A stretch of DNA of 64,000 nt, from NCBI RefSeq assembly GCF_003350475.1, contig NZ_QQAV01000008.1:1-64000 (forward strand), written 5' to 3'. The position numbers were made by a program, and so were the translations under genes. Source of the DNA: Pseudacidovorax intermedius. Its GTDB lineage: Bacteria; Pseudomonadota; Gammaproteobacteria; Burkholderiales; Burkholderiaceae_C. The notes below the pieces were generated by a model. The model saw only the letters and a list, made by a program, of their open reading frames with translations, was not told the origin of the DNA and ran no database searches. This document shows positions 34,657 to 44,095 of this stretch, piece after piece. The first letter of the stretch is position 1. Every line of letters begins with the position of its first letter.

Positions 34657-35835
34657 ATGAGCCTTGCCACCGCCCTTGCCCCCACGCCGGAAGCCGCGCC
34701 CGCCTTCAAGCCCAAGAAGTCCGTCGCGCTTTCCGGCGTGGCCGCTGGCACCACGGCCTTGTGCACGGTGGGCCGCAGCGGCAACGATCTGCACTACCGC
34801 GGCTACGACATCCTGGACATCGCCGAGGTCTGCGACTTCGAGGAGATCGCGCACCTGCTGGTGCACGGCACGTTGCCCAACCGCGCAGAACTGGCGGCCT
34901 ACAAGACGCGGCTGAGGGCCCTGCGCGGCCTGCCCGCCAGCGTGAAGGCCGCCCTGGAGCGCCTGCCCGCCGCCGCCCATCCCATGGACGTGATGCGCAC
35001 CGGCGTCTCGGCCCTGGGCTGCGTGTTGCCCGAGAAGGACGGCCACGGCGCCGCCGGCGCCCGCGACATCGCCGACCGCCTGCTGGCCTGCCTGGGCTCG
35101 ATGCTGCTGTACTGGCACCACTGGAGCACCAACGGCCGGCGCATCGAGGTCGAGACCGACGACGACGCCATCGCCGGCCACTTCCTGCACCTGCTGCACG
35201 GCCAACGCCCGGGAGAGGCGTGGGTGCGCGCCATGCACACCTCGCTCAACCTCTATGCCGAGCATGAGTTCAACGCCAGCACCTTTGCCGCGCGGGTCAT
35301 CGCGGGCACGGGCAGCGACATGTACTCCTGCATCGCCGGTGCCATCGGCGCGCTGCGCGGCCCCAGGCATGGCGGGGCGAACGAAGTCGCCTTCGAGGTG
35401 CAGCAGCGCTATGCCACGCCGGACGAGGCCGAGGCCGACATCCGCCGGCGGGTGGACGCGAAGGAGGTCGTGATCGGCTTTGGCCACCCGGTCTACACCG
35501 TGGCCGATCCGCGCAACGCCGTCATCAAGGGCGTGGCGCGGCGGCTGTCGCAGCAGGCCGGCGATCTGCGGCTGTTCGACATCGCCGAACGGCTGGAGTC
35601 GGTCATGTGGCAGGCCAAGCGCATGTTCCCCAACCTCGACTGGTTCAGCGCCGTGAGTTACCACCGCATGGGCGTGCCCACAGCCATGTTCACGCCGCTG
35701 TTCGTCATCGCCCGCACCAGCGGCTGGGCGGCCCATGTGATCGAGCAGCGGCAGGACAACAAGATCATCCGGCCCAGCGCGGTCTACACCGGCCCCGAGG
35801 ACCGGACCTTCGTGCCGCTGGATCAGCGGGGCTGA
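34657..35835 (+). CDS. prpC: 2-Methylcitrate synthase
   Basis: The protein has 392 residues and condenses propionyl-CoA with oxaloacetate. The whole length follows enterobacterial Prp[62 protein letters not shown], the active-site stretch [22 protein letters not shown] and the end [14 protein letters not shown]. Catalytic His residues lie in EHEF and GHPVY and the Asp in the C-terminal third. AGGAGA precedes ATG 34657. It heads the cluster prpC, Bug, acnD, prpF, lyase. Confidence 0.96.
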   Translation: MSLATALAPTPEAAPAFKPKKSVALSGVAAGTTALCTVGRSGNDLHYRGYDILDIAEVCDFEEIAHLLVHGTLPNRAELAAYKTRLRALRGLPASVKAALERLPAAAHPMDVMRTGVSALGCVLPEKDGHGAAGARDIADRLLACLGSMLLYWHHWSTNGRRIEVETDDDAIAGHFLHLLHGQRPGEAWVRAMHTSLNLYAEHEFNASTFAARVIAGTGSDMYSCIAGAIGALRGPRHGGANEVAFEVQQRYATPDEAEADIRRRVDAKEVVIGFGHPVYTVADPRNAVIKGVARRLSQQAGDLRLFDIAERLESVMWQAKRMFPNLDWFSAVSYHRMGVPTAMFTPLFVIARTSGWAAHVIEQRQDNKIIRPSAVYTGPEDRTFVPLDQRG

Positions 35836-35945
35836 GCGATGGCCCTCATGCGCGCGATCCGCGCAGGTTCCCGTCAGGTTGAGACGCCGACCATCCCGCG
35901 CCCGGCTGGCTGCATGGTGCGGCCCGCCAACCTGGAGACATCTTC

Positions 35946-36923
35946 GTGACCCTCAATCGCCGCCTCTTCAACACCGGACTCGCCAGCCTGGCCCTGCCGC
36001 TCGGCTTCGACGCCGCCGCGCAGGACGGCTATCCCAACAAGCCGATCCGCATCGTGTGCCCCTTCGCCCCGGGCGGCGGCTCGGACTTCATCGCCCGTGT
36101 GGGCTCCAACCTGCTGGCCAAGGGCGTGGGCCAGTCGGTGATCGTCGACAACCGGCCCGGCGCCGGCGGCACGCTGGGGACGGACTACGCGCTGCACCAG
36201 CCCGCGGACGGCTACACGTTGCTGCTGGTGGCGGGCAGCTACACGGTCAACCCGGCGCTGTACAAGCTCAAGTTCGACCCGGTGGCCGACATCACGCCGG
36301 TGATCCAGCTGTCCAAAGGCGCCTACGTGCTGTGCATCAACCCCAACAAGGTGCCGGCCAAGAACATGGCGGAGCTGCTGGATTACATGCGCAAGAACCC
36401 CGGCAAGCTGAGCTTCGCCTCGGCCGGCAACGGCAGCCACCTGCACATCACGACCGAATACCTGTTCGGCATGGCCAAGGTCAAGGGCACGCACATTCCC
36501 TACAAGGGCACCGGCCCGGCCGTGACCGACCTGGTGGCCGGCAACGTGGACCTGCTGGTCGCCGGCACCGAGGCGCTGATGCCGCATGTGAAGGCCGGCA
36601 AGCTGCGCGCCCTGGGCGTGACCACGGCACAGCGTCTGGCGGCCTACCCGGACCTGCCCGCCATCGCCGAAGCCGGCTTGCCCGATTACGACGTGGTGGC
36701 CTGGCACGGTCTGATCGCGCCCAAGAACCTGCCGCCCGCGGTGCTGGCCAAGATCAACGGCGCCATCAACACCGGCCTGAAGGCGCCCGAGCTGGTCGCG
36801 CAGCTGGAGCCCACGGGCGTCTCGCCCGCGGGTGGCACGCCAGAGCAGTTCGGCGCGCTGATCAAGGCCGAGATCCCGCGCTACGCCAAGGTGGCGCGCG
36901 ACAACAACATCCAGGCCCAGTAA
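35946..36923 (+). CDS. Bug/TctC-family receptor inside the methylcitrate cluster
   Basis: The protein has 325 residues from GTG 35946 behind TGGAGACA. The signal region ends near AAAQDG, then YPNKPIRIVCPFAPGGGSDFIARV. GTHIPYKGTGPAVTDLVAGNVDLLVAG and the closing LIAPKNLPPAVLAKINGAI are family signatures. It lies between prpC and acnD, so it may capture a carboxylate that enters this pathway. No transporter membrane genes are adjacent. Confidence 0.9.
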   Translation: MTLNRRLFNTGLASLALPLGFDAAAQDGYPNKPIRIVCPFAPGGGSDFIARVGSNLLAKGVGQSVIVDNRPGAGGTLGTDYALHQPADGYTLLLVAGSYTVNPALYKLKFDPVADITPVIQLSKGAYVLCINPNKVPAKNMAELLDYMRKNPGKLSFASAGNGSHLHITTEYLFGMAKVKGTHIPYKGTGPAVTDLVAGNVDLLVAGTEALMPHVKAGKLRALGVTTAQRLAAYPDLPAIAEAGLPDYDVVAWHGLIAPKNLPPAVLAKINGAINTGLKAPELVAQLEPTGVSPAGGTPEQFGALIKAEIPRYAKVARDNNIQAQ

Positions 36924-36929
36924 AAACCG

Positions 36930-36960
36930 GTCGGCCGGCGCCGGCCCCCGGCCTTCTTTT
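36930..36960 (+). terminator. Hairpin with T-rich tail after the Bug gene
   Basis: A GC-rich self-complementary region (GGCCGGCGCCGGCC at 36933-36946, with alternative pairing to CCGGCC at about 36948-36953) is followed by TTCTTTT at 36954-36960. It could end or attenuate transcription before acnD, lowering expression of the distal genes. Confidence 0.4.
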
Positions 36961-37003
36961 GCAACGCGGCGGCGCACCTAGGCGCCGCCCGCTCCACGCT
37001 CCC

Positions 37004-39652
37004 ATGAACCGTCTTCACCGCCAGCCGCTTGCCGGTACCGATCTGCATTTCTACGACGCCCGCGCCGCCATCGAGGCGCTGCAGCCCGGCGCCTGGGCCC
37101 GGCTGCCCTACACCGCGCGGGTGCATGCCGAGAACCTGGTGCGGCGTGCCGACCCGGCGCGCCTCGACGACTACCTGCGCCAGCTGATCGAACGCCGCCG
37201 CGACCTGGACTTTCCCTGGTACCCCGCGCGTGTGGTGTGCCACGACATCCTGGGCCAGACCGCGCTGGTGGACCTGGCCGGCCTGCGCGATGCCATCGCG
37301 GCCGAAGGCGGCGATCCGGCGGCGGTGAACCCGGTGGTGCCGGTGCAGCTGATCGTGGACCATTCGCTGGCCGTGGAGTGCGGCGGTTTCGACCCCGAGG
37401 CTTTCGCCAGGAACCGCGCCATCGAGGACCGCCGCAACGAGGACCGCTTCCACTTCATCGAGTGGACCAAGCGGGCCTTCGACAACGTGCAGGTGATCCC
37501 GGCGGGCAACGGGATCATGCACCAGATCAACCTGGAGAAGATGTCCCCGGTGGTGGCCGTGCAGGACGGCGTGGCCTATGCCGACACCTGCGTGGGCACC
37601 GACAGCCATACGCCGCACGTCGATGCGCTGGGTGTGATCGCCGTAGGCGTGGGCGGCCTGGAGGCGGAGAACGTGATGCTGGGCCGCGCCTCGTGGATGC
37701 GCCTGCCCGACATCGTCGGCGTGGAACTGGTCGGCGAGCGCCAGCCGGGCATCACCGCCACCGACATCGTGCTGGCGCTCACCGAGTTCCTGCGCCAGCA
37801 GAAGGTGGTGGGCGCGTATGTGGAGTTCTTCGGCGAGGGCGCGGCGCGCCTGTCCATCGGCGACCGCGCCACCATCTCCAACATGTGCCCCGAGTACGGC
37901 GCCACCGCCGCGCTCTTCGCCATCGACGAGCAGACGCTGGACTACCTTCGCCTGACCGGCCGCGAGCCGGCGCAGGTGCAACTGGTGGAGGCCTATGCCA
38001 GGGTCGCCGGCTTGTGGGCCGACACGCTGGCAGAGGTCGAGTACGAGCGCGTGCTGCGCTTTGACATCGCAACGGTGGAGCGCAACCTGGCCGGCCCCTC
38101 CAACCCGCACCGCCGCCTGCCGGCGCGTGCCCTGGCCGAGCGCGGCATCGCCGATGCAGCCAAGCTGGCGGCCGGCCGGGCCGACGAGGCCGCGGGCCGC
38201 CTGCCCGATGGCGCCGTGGTCATCGCCGCCATCACCAGCTGCACCAACACCAGCAATCCGCGCAACGTCATCGCCGCCGCGCTGCTGGCGCGCAATGCCA
38301 ATGCCCATGGCCTGCTGCGCAAGCCTTGGGTCAAGACCTCGCTGGCGCCCGGCTCCAGGGCCGTGGAGCTCTACCTGCAGGACGCCGGCCTGCTCGGCGA
38401 ACTGGAGCGGCTGGGTTTCGGCATCGTGGCCTTCGCCTGCACCACCTGCAACGGCATGAGCGGTGCGCTCGACCCCGCCATCCAGCAGGAGATCGTCGAC
38501 CGCGACCTCTACGCCACCGCCGTGCTGTCGGGCAACCGCAATTTCGACGGCCGCATCCATCCGTATGCCAAGCAGGCCTTCCTGGCCTCGCCGCCGCTGG
38601 TGGTGGCCTATGCCATTGCCGGCACCATCCGCTTCGACATCGAGCGCGACGTGCTCGGCACCGATGGGCAGGGGCGCGAACTGCGCCTGGCCGACCTTTG
38701 GCCCAGCGACGAGGAGATCGACGCCGTGGTCGCGGCGAGCGTCAAGCCCGAGCAGTTCCGCCGCGTGTATGAGCCCATGTTCGCCATCCGCGCCGAGGGC
38801 GAGGCGCGCACGAGCCCGCAGTACGACTGGCGCCCGCATTCCACCTACATCCGCCGCCCGCCCTACTGGGACACCGAGGGCATGGGCGCCCTCGCGGCCC
38901 AGCCGCGCACGCTGCGCGGCATGCGGCCGCTGGCCCTGCTGCCGGACAACATCACCACCGATCACCTGTCGCCCTCGAACGCCATCCTGGCCGACAGCGC
39001 GGCCGGCGAATACCTGGCCCGCATGGGCCTGCCGGAGGAGGACTTCAACTCCTACGCCACGCACCGCGGCGACCACCTCACGGCCATGCGTGCCACCTTC
39101 GCCAATCCGCAGCTGGTCAACGAGATGGCCGTGGTCGATGGCGAGGTCAAGAAGGGATCGCTCGCCCGCATCGAGCCCGAGGGCCGCGTGGTGCGCATGT
39201 GGGAGGCCATCGAGACCTACCTGCAGCGCCGCCAGCCGCTGGTGGTCATCGCTGGCGCCGACTACGGCCAGGGCTCCAGCCGCGACTGGGCGGCCAAGGG
39301 CGTGCGCCTGGCTGGCGTGGAGACGGTGGTGGCCGAGGGTTTCGAGCGCATCCACCGCACCAACCTGATCGGCATGGGCGTGCTGCCGCTGGAGTTCCTG
39401 CCCGGCACCACGCGGCTGACGCTGGGGTTGAATGGCACGGAGACCTACGACGTGGAGGGCGAGCGCGTGCCCGGTGCGCAGTGGGATCTCATCGTTCATC
39501 GCCGCAACGGCGAGCTGCTGCGCGTGCCGGTGCGCTGCCGGCTGGACACGGCCGAGGAAGTGTCGGTCTACGAAGCCGGCGGCGTGCTGCAGCGCTTTGC
39601 GCAGGACTTCCTGGCGGGGCAGACTGCACGCCTTCAACCGACCGCCCGCTGA
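37004..39652 (+). CDS. acnD: 2-Methylcitrate dehydratase, Fe/S-dependent (AcnD)
   Basis: The protein has 882 residues, close to the family's usual length, with the aconitase fold. The 4Fe-4S ligands are Cys at about 413 (ITSCTNTSNP) and about 479 and 482 (ACTTCNGMSG). VGTDSHTPHVDALGVIAVGVGG and the C-terminal swivel motif GADYGQGSSRDWAAKG are clear. AcnD dehydrates 2-methylcitrate and needs PrpF, encoded directly downstream. Neighbours prpC and prpF make AcnD more likely than housekeeping aconitase. Confidence 0.93.
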   Translation: MNRLHRQPLAGTDLHFYDARAAIEALQPGAWARLPYTARVHAENLVRRADPARLDDYLRQLIERRRDLDFPWYPARVVCHDILGQTALVDLAGLRDAIAAEGGDPAAVNPVVPVQLIVDHSLAVECGGFDPEAFARNRAIEDRRNEDRFHFIEWTKRAFDNVQVIPAGNGIMHQINLEKMSPVVAVQDGVAYADTCVGTDSHTPHVDALGVIAVGVGGLEAENVMLGRASWMRLPDIVGVELVGERQPGITATDIVLALTEFLRQQKVVGAYVEFFGEGAARLSIGDRATISNMCPEYGATAALFAIDEQTLDYLRLTGREPAQVQLVEAYARVAGLWADTLAEVEYERVLRFDIATVERNLAGPSNPHRRLPARALAERGIADAAKLAAGRADEAAGRLPDGAVVIAAITSCTNTSNPRNVIAAALLARNANAHGLLRKPWVKTSLAPGSRAVELYLQDAGLLGELERLGFGIVAFACTTCNGMSGALDPAIQQEIVDRDLYATAVLSGNRNFDGRIHPYAKQAFLASPPLVVAYAIAGTIRFDIERDVLGTDGQGRELRLADLWPSDEEIDAVVAASVKPEQFRRVYEPMFAIRAEGEARTSPQYDWRPHSTYIRRPPYWDTEGMGALAAQPRTLRGMRPLALLPDNITTDHLSPSNAILADSAAGEYLARMGLPEEDFNSYATHRGDHLTAMRATFANPQLVNEMAVVDGEVKKGSLARIEPEGRVVRMWEAIETYLQRRQPLVVIAGADYGQGSSRDWAAKGVRLAGVETVVAEGFERIHRTNLIGMGVLPLEFLPGTTRLTLGLNGTETYDVEGERVPGAQWDLIVHRRNGELLRVPVRCRLDTAEEVSVYEAGGVLQRFAQDFLAGQTARLQPTAR

Positions 39653-39655
39653 ACC

Positions 39656-40849
39656 ATGCCCGCCCATCAGATCAAGATCCCCGCCACCTACATGCGCGGT
39701 GGCACCAGCAAGGGCGTGTTCTTCCGCCTGCAGGACCTGCCCGAACGCGCCCGCACGCCCGGCCCCGCGCGCGACGCGCTGCTGATGCGCGTGATCGGCA
39801 GCCCCGACCCCTACGGCAAGCAGACCGACGGCATGGGCGGCGCCACCTCCAGCACCAGCAAGGTCGTCATCCTGTCGAAGAGCGCGCGCCCCGGCCATGA
39901 CGTGGACTACCTCTTCGGCCAGGTCGCCATCGACAGCGCCTTCGTCGACTGGTCGGGCAACTGCGGCAACCTGTCGGCGGCAGTCGGGCCCTTCGCCATC
40001 GCGGCGGGCCTGGTCGATGCGTCGCGCGTGCCAGCGGAAGGCGCCTGCACCGTGCGCATCTGGCAGGCCAACATCGGCAAGACCATCGTGGCCCATGTGC
40101 CCATGGCGGACGGCCAGGTGCAGGAGACGGGCGACTTCGAGCTCGACGGCGTGACCTTCCCGGCCGCCGAGGTGCCGCTCGAATTCCTGGACCCGGCGGA
40201 GGAAGGCGAGGGCGGCGCGATGTTCCCGACCGGCCGGGTGGTCGACCAGCTCGACGTGCCCGGTGTCGGCACCCTCGCGGCCACGCTGATCAACGCCGGC
40301 ATCCCCACCATCTTCCTCAGCGCCGCCGAGCTGGGCTATACCGGCACCGAGTTGCAGCCCGCCATCAATGGCGACGCCGCCGCGCTGGCGCGCTTCGAGA
40401 CGATCCGCGCCTGGGGCGCCGTGCGCATGGGCCTGATCCGCGATGTGGCCGAGGCCGCTACGCGGCAGCACACGCCCAAGGTCGCCTTCGTGGCGCCGCC
40501 GCAGGACTACGTGGCCTCCAGCGGCAAGGCGGTGCGCGCGGCCGACATCGACCTGCTGGTGCGTGCGCTCTCCATGGGCAAGCTGCACCACGCCATGATG
40601 GGTACGGCGGCCGTGGCCATCGGCACTGCGGCGGCCATTCCGGGCACGCTCGTCAACCTTGCGGCCGGGGGCGGCGAACGCAGCGCCGTGCGCTTCGGCC
40701 ATCCCTCTGGTCTACTGCGGGTCGGCGCCGAGGCGCGGCAGGTCGATGGGCCGGCCGGGCCGCAATGGCAGGTCACCAAGGCCCTCATGAGCCGAAGCGC
40801 CCGTGTGCTCATGGAAGGCTGGGTGCGCGTGCCCGGCGACTGTTTCTGA
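39656..40849 (+). CDS. prpF: 2-Methylaconitate isomerase
   Basis: The protein has 397 residues of the diaminopimelate-epimerase-like PrpF fold. The start IPATYMRGGTSKGVFFR and the block NCGNLSAAVGPFAI are hallmarks, as is the late GELHH-like GKLHHAMMGTAAVAIGTAA. It isomerises the AcnD product so that aconitase can finish the methylcitrate cycle. It lies three bases after the acnD stop, so the two are surely co-expressed. Confidence 0.94.
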   Translation: MPAHQIKIPATYMRGGTSKGVFFRLQDLPERARTPGPARDALLMRVIGSPDPYGKQTDGMGGATSSTSKVVILSKSARPGHDVDYLFGQVAIDSAFVDWSGNCGNLSAAVGPFAIAAGLVDASRVPAEGACTVRIWQANIGKTIVAHVPMADGQVQETGDFELDGVTFPAAEVPLEFLDPAEEGEGGAMFPTGRVVDQLDVPGVGTLAATLINAGIPTIFLSAAELGYTGTELQPAINGDAAALARFETIRAWGAVRMGLIRDVAEAATRQHTPKVAFVAPPQDYVASSGKAVRAADIDLLVRALSMGKLHHAMMGTAAVAIGTAAAIPGTLVNLAAGGGERSAVRFGHPSGLLRVGAEARQVDGPAGPQWQVTKALMSRSARVLMEGWVRVPGDCF

Positions 40850-40867
40850 ACCGGACGGCCAGGGTGG

Positions 40868-40884
40868 GCCCGGCATTGCCGGGC
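40868..40884. other. Intercistronic hairpin between prpF and the lyase gene
   Basis: GCCCGGC, a three-base loop ATT and GCCGGGC form a perfect seven-pair stem that can be lengthened by flanking G/C. No T-run follows, so a processing or stability element is more likely than a terminator. Confidence 0.35.
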
Positions 40885-40913
40885 GGCCCCCGACCGTCGA
40901 ACCCCTTGCTTGC

Positions 40914-41774
40914 ATGTCCACTCGCAAACAACTCAAGACCCTGGTCGAGGCCCGCCGCGGCGTGCTCGTGCCGGGGGCCTTCAATGCCCTCTCGGCCCGC
41001 GTGATCGAAGACCTCGGCTTCGAGGCGATCTACGTCACCGGCGCCGGCGTCACCAACATGTGGTTCGGCATGCCCGACCAGGGCTTCATGGGCCTGGCCG
41101 AGATCGCCGACCACACGGCGCGCATCCGCGATGCGGTGTCGCTGCCGCTGATCGTCGATGCCGACACCGGCTTCGGCAATGCGCTCAACGTCTACCACAC
41201 GGTGCGCACCCTGGAGCGTGCCGGCGCCGACTGCATCCAGCTGGAGGACCAGGTCGCGCCCAAGCGCTGTGGCCACTTCTCGGGCAAGGAGGTCATCAGC
41301 ACCGAAGAGGCCGTTAGCAAGATCAAGGCGGCCGTCGATGCGCGCCGCGATGCCGACCTGATGATCCTGGCCCGCACCGACGCGGCCGCCACGCACGGCT
41401 TCGAGGCCGCGGTGGAGCGGGCGCAGCAGTTTGCCGAGGCCGGGGCCGACATCCTCTTCGTCGAGGCCGTGACGAAGGCCGACGAGGTGCGCGCCCTGCC
41501 GCAGCGCCTGGCCAAGCCCCAGCTGATGAACATGGTGATCGGCGGCAAGACGCCCATCTTCAATGCCGACCAGCTCGGCGAGCTGGGTTACGGCATCGTG
41601 CTGTACGCCAATGCCGCGCTGCAAGGTGCGGTGATGGGCATGCAGAAGACCCTGACCGTGCTGCGCGACCAAAAGGAAGTGCAGGAGTCCAGCGGGCTGG
41701 TCGCGCCCTTCGCGGAGCGCCAGCGCCTGGTGGGCAAGCCCGGCTGGGACGCGCTCGAAAAGCGCTACACCTGA
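40914..41774 (+). CDS. Isocitrate lyase/PEP mutase superfamily lyase, not typical PrpB
   Basis: The protein has 286 residues. Metal-site VDADTGFGN (Asp82, Asp84), QLEDQVAPKRCGH with the catalytic loop KRCGH (117-121) and ILARTDA put it in the superfamily. Canonical PrpB reads AGYQAIYLSGGGVA and KRCGHRPNKAIV; here the corresponding parts read AIYVTGAGVTNMWFGMPDQG and KRCGHFSGKEVI. That is nearer to dimethylmalate lyase, oxaloacetate decarboxylase or carboxyphosphonoenolpyruvate-type enzymes. Its position after prpF suggests it cleaves 2-methylisocitrate or a related alkylmalate, but the sequence does not settle this. Confidence 0.8.
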   Translation: MSTRKQLKTLVEARRGVLVPGAFNALSARVIEDLGFEAIYVTGAGVTNMWFGMPDQGFMGLAEIADHTARIRDAVSLPLIVDADTGFGNALNVYHTVRTLERAGADCIQLEDQVAPKRCGHFSGKEVISTEEAVSKIKAAVDARRDADLMILARTDAAATHGFEAAVERAQQFAEAGADILFVEAVTKADEVRALPQRLAKPQLMNMVIGGKTPIFNADQLGELGYGIVLYANAALQGAVMGMQKTLTVLRDQKEVQESSGLVAPFAERQRLVGKPGWDALEKRYT

Positions 41775-41786
41775 GCGGGCGACACG

Positions 41787-42755
41787 ATGCCCACCCGACG
41801 TTCCTGGCTCGGCGCCGCGGGCGCCGCGGCAGCCCTGCTGGCAGCCGGCTGCGCGCCCGCGCCGATGCGCCTGGACGGCACCTTCCTGCAGCCCTGGCGC
41901 AGCCACGAGGCGCTGTCGCTCGAGGAGTGGCAGCGCCGCCTGCGCGTGACGCGCGAGCTGGGCTGCCGCGAGGTGGTCGTCCAGTGGATGGGCCTGTACG
42001 GTGGCGCCAACGACTGGATGCTGCCGCCCGCGCTGCTGCAGATGCTGTTCGACGAAGCGGCGCGCCAGGGCATGGGCGTGCGCCTGGGCCTGCCTTACGA
42101 CGAGCGCTGGTGGACCACGCTGGGTGCGAAGCAGCCGGAGGCGCTGCCGGCCTTCCTGGATCAGACGCGCGAGCGCAGCCTGGCGGCCATGCGCACCGAG
42201 CCGTGGCCCGGGCATGCCGCCTTCCGCGGTTGGTACCTGCCCTACGAGATCGACCAGTACAACTGGGCCACGCCCGAGCGCCGGCGCCTGCTCACGGCCT
42301 GGCTGCGCGAGCTGGCGGCCGAGCCGCCCCGGCGCGGGCAGCCGCGCCTGGCCGTCTCCACCTTCTACAGCCGCCTGCCCACGCCAGGCTCGCTGGATGG
42401 CCTGTGGGCCGAGATCCTGGACGCGGCGCCGCTGCGGCCCATGCTGCAGGATGGCGTGGGCGTGGCCGGCATGGGCAACTATGCGGGGCTGGAGCCGCTG
42501 CGCCGCCTGCTGCGCCAGCGTGGCGTCGCCTTCGACCTGATCGTGGAGCTGTTCGAGCAGTTGCCCAACCCGCCCGGACAGCCCGACGGCTTTCGCGCCC
42601 GGGCCGCCACGCTGGAACGCGTGCGCGCCCAGCTGGAGGTGGCGCGCACCTACGGCGCCGAGCATGTGCTCGCCTTCGCCATCGACCCCTGGCTGCTCGG
42701 CGACACGCCCGAGGCCAAGAAGCTGCTGCGCGACTGGCGCGGCGGCGACGCCTGA
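41787..42755 (+). CDS. DUF4434-like TIM-barrel lipoprotein
   Basis: The protein has 322 residues, with an Arg-Arg-Ser-x-Leu-Gly start and a lipobox LLAAGC (Cys at about 22). It follows with GTFLQPWRSHEALSLEEWQRRL and a strand pattern VVVQWMG, GVRLGLPYDERWW, RGWYLPYEIDQYNW and LAVSTFYSR that suggests a glycosidase-like barrel. Acidic residues in YEID could be catalytic. It starts 12 bases after the lyase gene but fits better with the polysaccharide genes downstream. The function is unknown; a carbohydrate-active role is inferred. Confidence 0.65.
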   Translation: MPTRRSWLGAAGAAAALLAAGCAPAPMRLDGTFLQPWRSHEALSLEEWQRRLRVTRELGCREVVVQWMGLYGGANDWMLPPALLQMLFDEAARQGMGVRLGLPYDERWWTTLGAKQPEALPAFLDQTRERSLAAMRTEPWPGHAAFRGWYLPYEIDQYNWATPERRRLLTAWLRELAAEPPRRGQPRLAVSTFYSRLPTPGSLDGLWAEILDAAPLRPMLQDGVGVAGMGNYAGLEPLRRLLRQRGVAFDLIVELFEQLPNPPGQPDGFRARAATLERVRAQLEVARTYGAEHVLAFAIDPWLLGDTPEAKKLLRDWRGGDA

Positions 42756-42830
42756 AAAAAGCGTCCGCGCGTGGCCGATGTCACACCGGGCGCGCCCGCG
42801 TCAGGTGGTGGTCACGCCGGCTCCGCAAAG

Positions 42831-42876
42831 CTTGCGAAAAGTGAACATATACTAAAAATGTATCAACATTCGCAAG
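42831..42876. promoter_or_regulatory. AT-rich spacer with inverted repeat before the dehydrogenase gene
   Basis: CTTGCGAA (42831-42838) and TTCGCAAG (42869-42876) form a perfect eight-base inverted repeat around 30 AT-rich bases, in otherwise GC-rich DNA. It lies 12 bases upstream of ATG 42889, so it probably holds the promoter and an operator of the dehydrogenase-carrier-ligase operon. Confidence 0.45.
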
Positions 42877-42888
42877 TTGTGGACGGGC

Positions 42889-44061
42889 ATGAAGGCCGCT
42901 GAATCGTTGTCTGCAGCGGCCTCCGTGGAGGACGCCACATCCCGTGCGGCCCAGCTGGCCGCCGCCCATGCCGATGCCGTCGACCGCGAGGGCCGGCTGC
43001 CCACCGAGGTGCTCGACGCCCTGCGGGCGGAAGGGCTCCTGGGCCTGCTGGTGCCCACCCGTCACGGCGGCCCCGGGCTGCCGCTGCGCACCGTGGTCAA
43101 CGTCTGCCGGCGCCTGTCCGAGGCCTGCGCTTCGACCGGCCTGATCTACGCCATGCACCAGTCGCAGTCGGCCGTGGCCATCCAGCATGCGCAGAACAGC
43201 GACTGGCTGCAGGGCCTGCTGGCGCGCATGGCGTCCGGGCAGTGGCTGGTGGCCTCGGCCACCACCGAAGGCGCCACCGGCGGTGCCATCCGCTCCAGCG
43301 CCTGCTTCCTCGACCCGCAGACGGATGGCCATCTGCGGCTGCGCAAGAACGGCGCCGTCATCTCCTATGCGCCTGCGGCCGACGTCTTCCTGGTGAGCGC
43401 CCGCCGCGCCGAGGACGCCGCGCCCACCGACCAGCGGCTGGTGGCCGTGCTCAGGGACCAGATCCAGCTGCACGCCCACGCGCCGTGGAACCCCATGGGC
43501 ATGCGCGGCGCCCGCACCGACCGCTACGACCTGGTGGCCGACTGCGGGCCGGAGCAGGTCTATGCCGAGCCGTTCTCGGTGCACATGTCGCAGACCATGC
43601 TGCCCACCTCGCACCTGCTGCTGGGCGCCGTGTGGCTGGGCATCGCCGTGTCGGCGCTGGGCCGGGCCCGTGCCTTTCTGCGTCATCGCAACCGTGGCGG
43701 CGCGCCGCTCAACCCCATCGCCAACCTGCGCCTGGCCGAGGGCGAGACGCTGGTGCAGCAGTTCCGCGGCACGCTCGCCGCCTGCATGGCGCTCTACGAG
43801 GACGCCGACGGCCCGCAGACCGCCACCGAGCGCATGGTCAGCTACAACGCGCTGAAGGTCGGCGCCTCGGAGCTGGTGGTGCGCGTGACCGACATTGCGC
43901 TGCGCATCTGCGGCATCCAGGGCTACATGGAGCCGGGCGAGTTCTACCTGAGCCGCCACATCCGCGACGCGCATGCTGCGGCGGTGATGGTCAACGACGA
44001 CCGCATCCTGGGCAGCCTTTCCACCGTGGTGCTGGGCGTGCCGCTCAACCGCGACCTTTGA
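42889..44061 (+). CDS. Acyl-CoA/acyl-carrier dehydrogenase-like flavoprotein
   Basis: The protein has 390 residues (TTG 42877 in frame is an alternative start). It has the acyl-CoA dehydrogenase fold: an N-terminal helical part with LRAEGLLGLLVPTRHGGPGLPL, a middle beta domain (ASATTEGATGG) and a C-terminal helical part with GIQGYMEP and SRHIRDAHAA. The C-terminal region lacks the Tyr-Glu-Gly-Thr catalytic-Glu motif of beta-oxidation enzymes and reads VMVNDDRILG. Next to a carrier protein and a ligase, it probably dehydrogenates a carrier-bound amino or fatty acyl group, as PigA-type enzymes do with prolyl-carrier. Confidence 0.75.
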   Translation: MKAAESLSAAASVEDATSRAAQLAAAHADAVDREGRLPTEVLDALRAEGLLGLLVPTRHGGPGLPLRTVVNVCRRLSEACASTGLIYAMHQSQSAVAIQHAQNSDWLQGLLARMASGQWLVASATTEGATGGAIRSSACFLDPQTDGHLRLRKNGAVISYAPAADVFLVSARRAEDAAPTDQRLVAVLRDQIQLHAHAPWNPMGMRGARTDRYDLVADCGPEQVYAEPFSVHMSQTMLPTSHLLLGAVWLGIAVSALGRARAFLRHRNRGGAPLNPIANLRLAEGETLVQQFRGTLAACMALYEDADGPQTATERMVSYNALKVGASELVVRVTDIALRICGIQGYMEPGEFYLSRHIRDAHAAAVMVNDDRILGSLSTVVLGVPLNRDL

Positions 44062-44095
44062 ACATCGAGGCCCCGCGCCTCCGCCTTTTCCATCC

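Noticed and set aside
36881-40702. Very long open frame (1,273 codons) on the minus strand across acnD and prpF
   Set aside because: It is the antisense shadow of GC-rich codons: His/Arg/Ala/Gly-rich, no domain, and acnD and prpF on the + strand are certain.
40914-41774. Call as canonical PrpB
   Set aside because: The superfamily is clear, but loop residues around the KRCGH motif and the N-terminal strand differ from PrpB. Only position supports that name.
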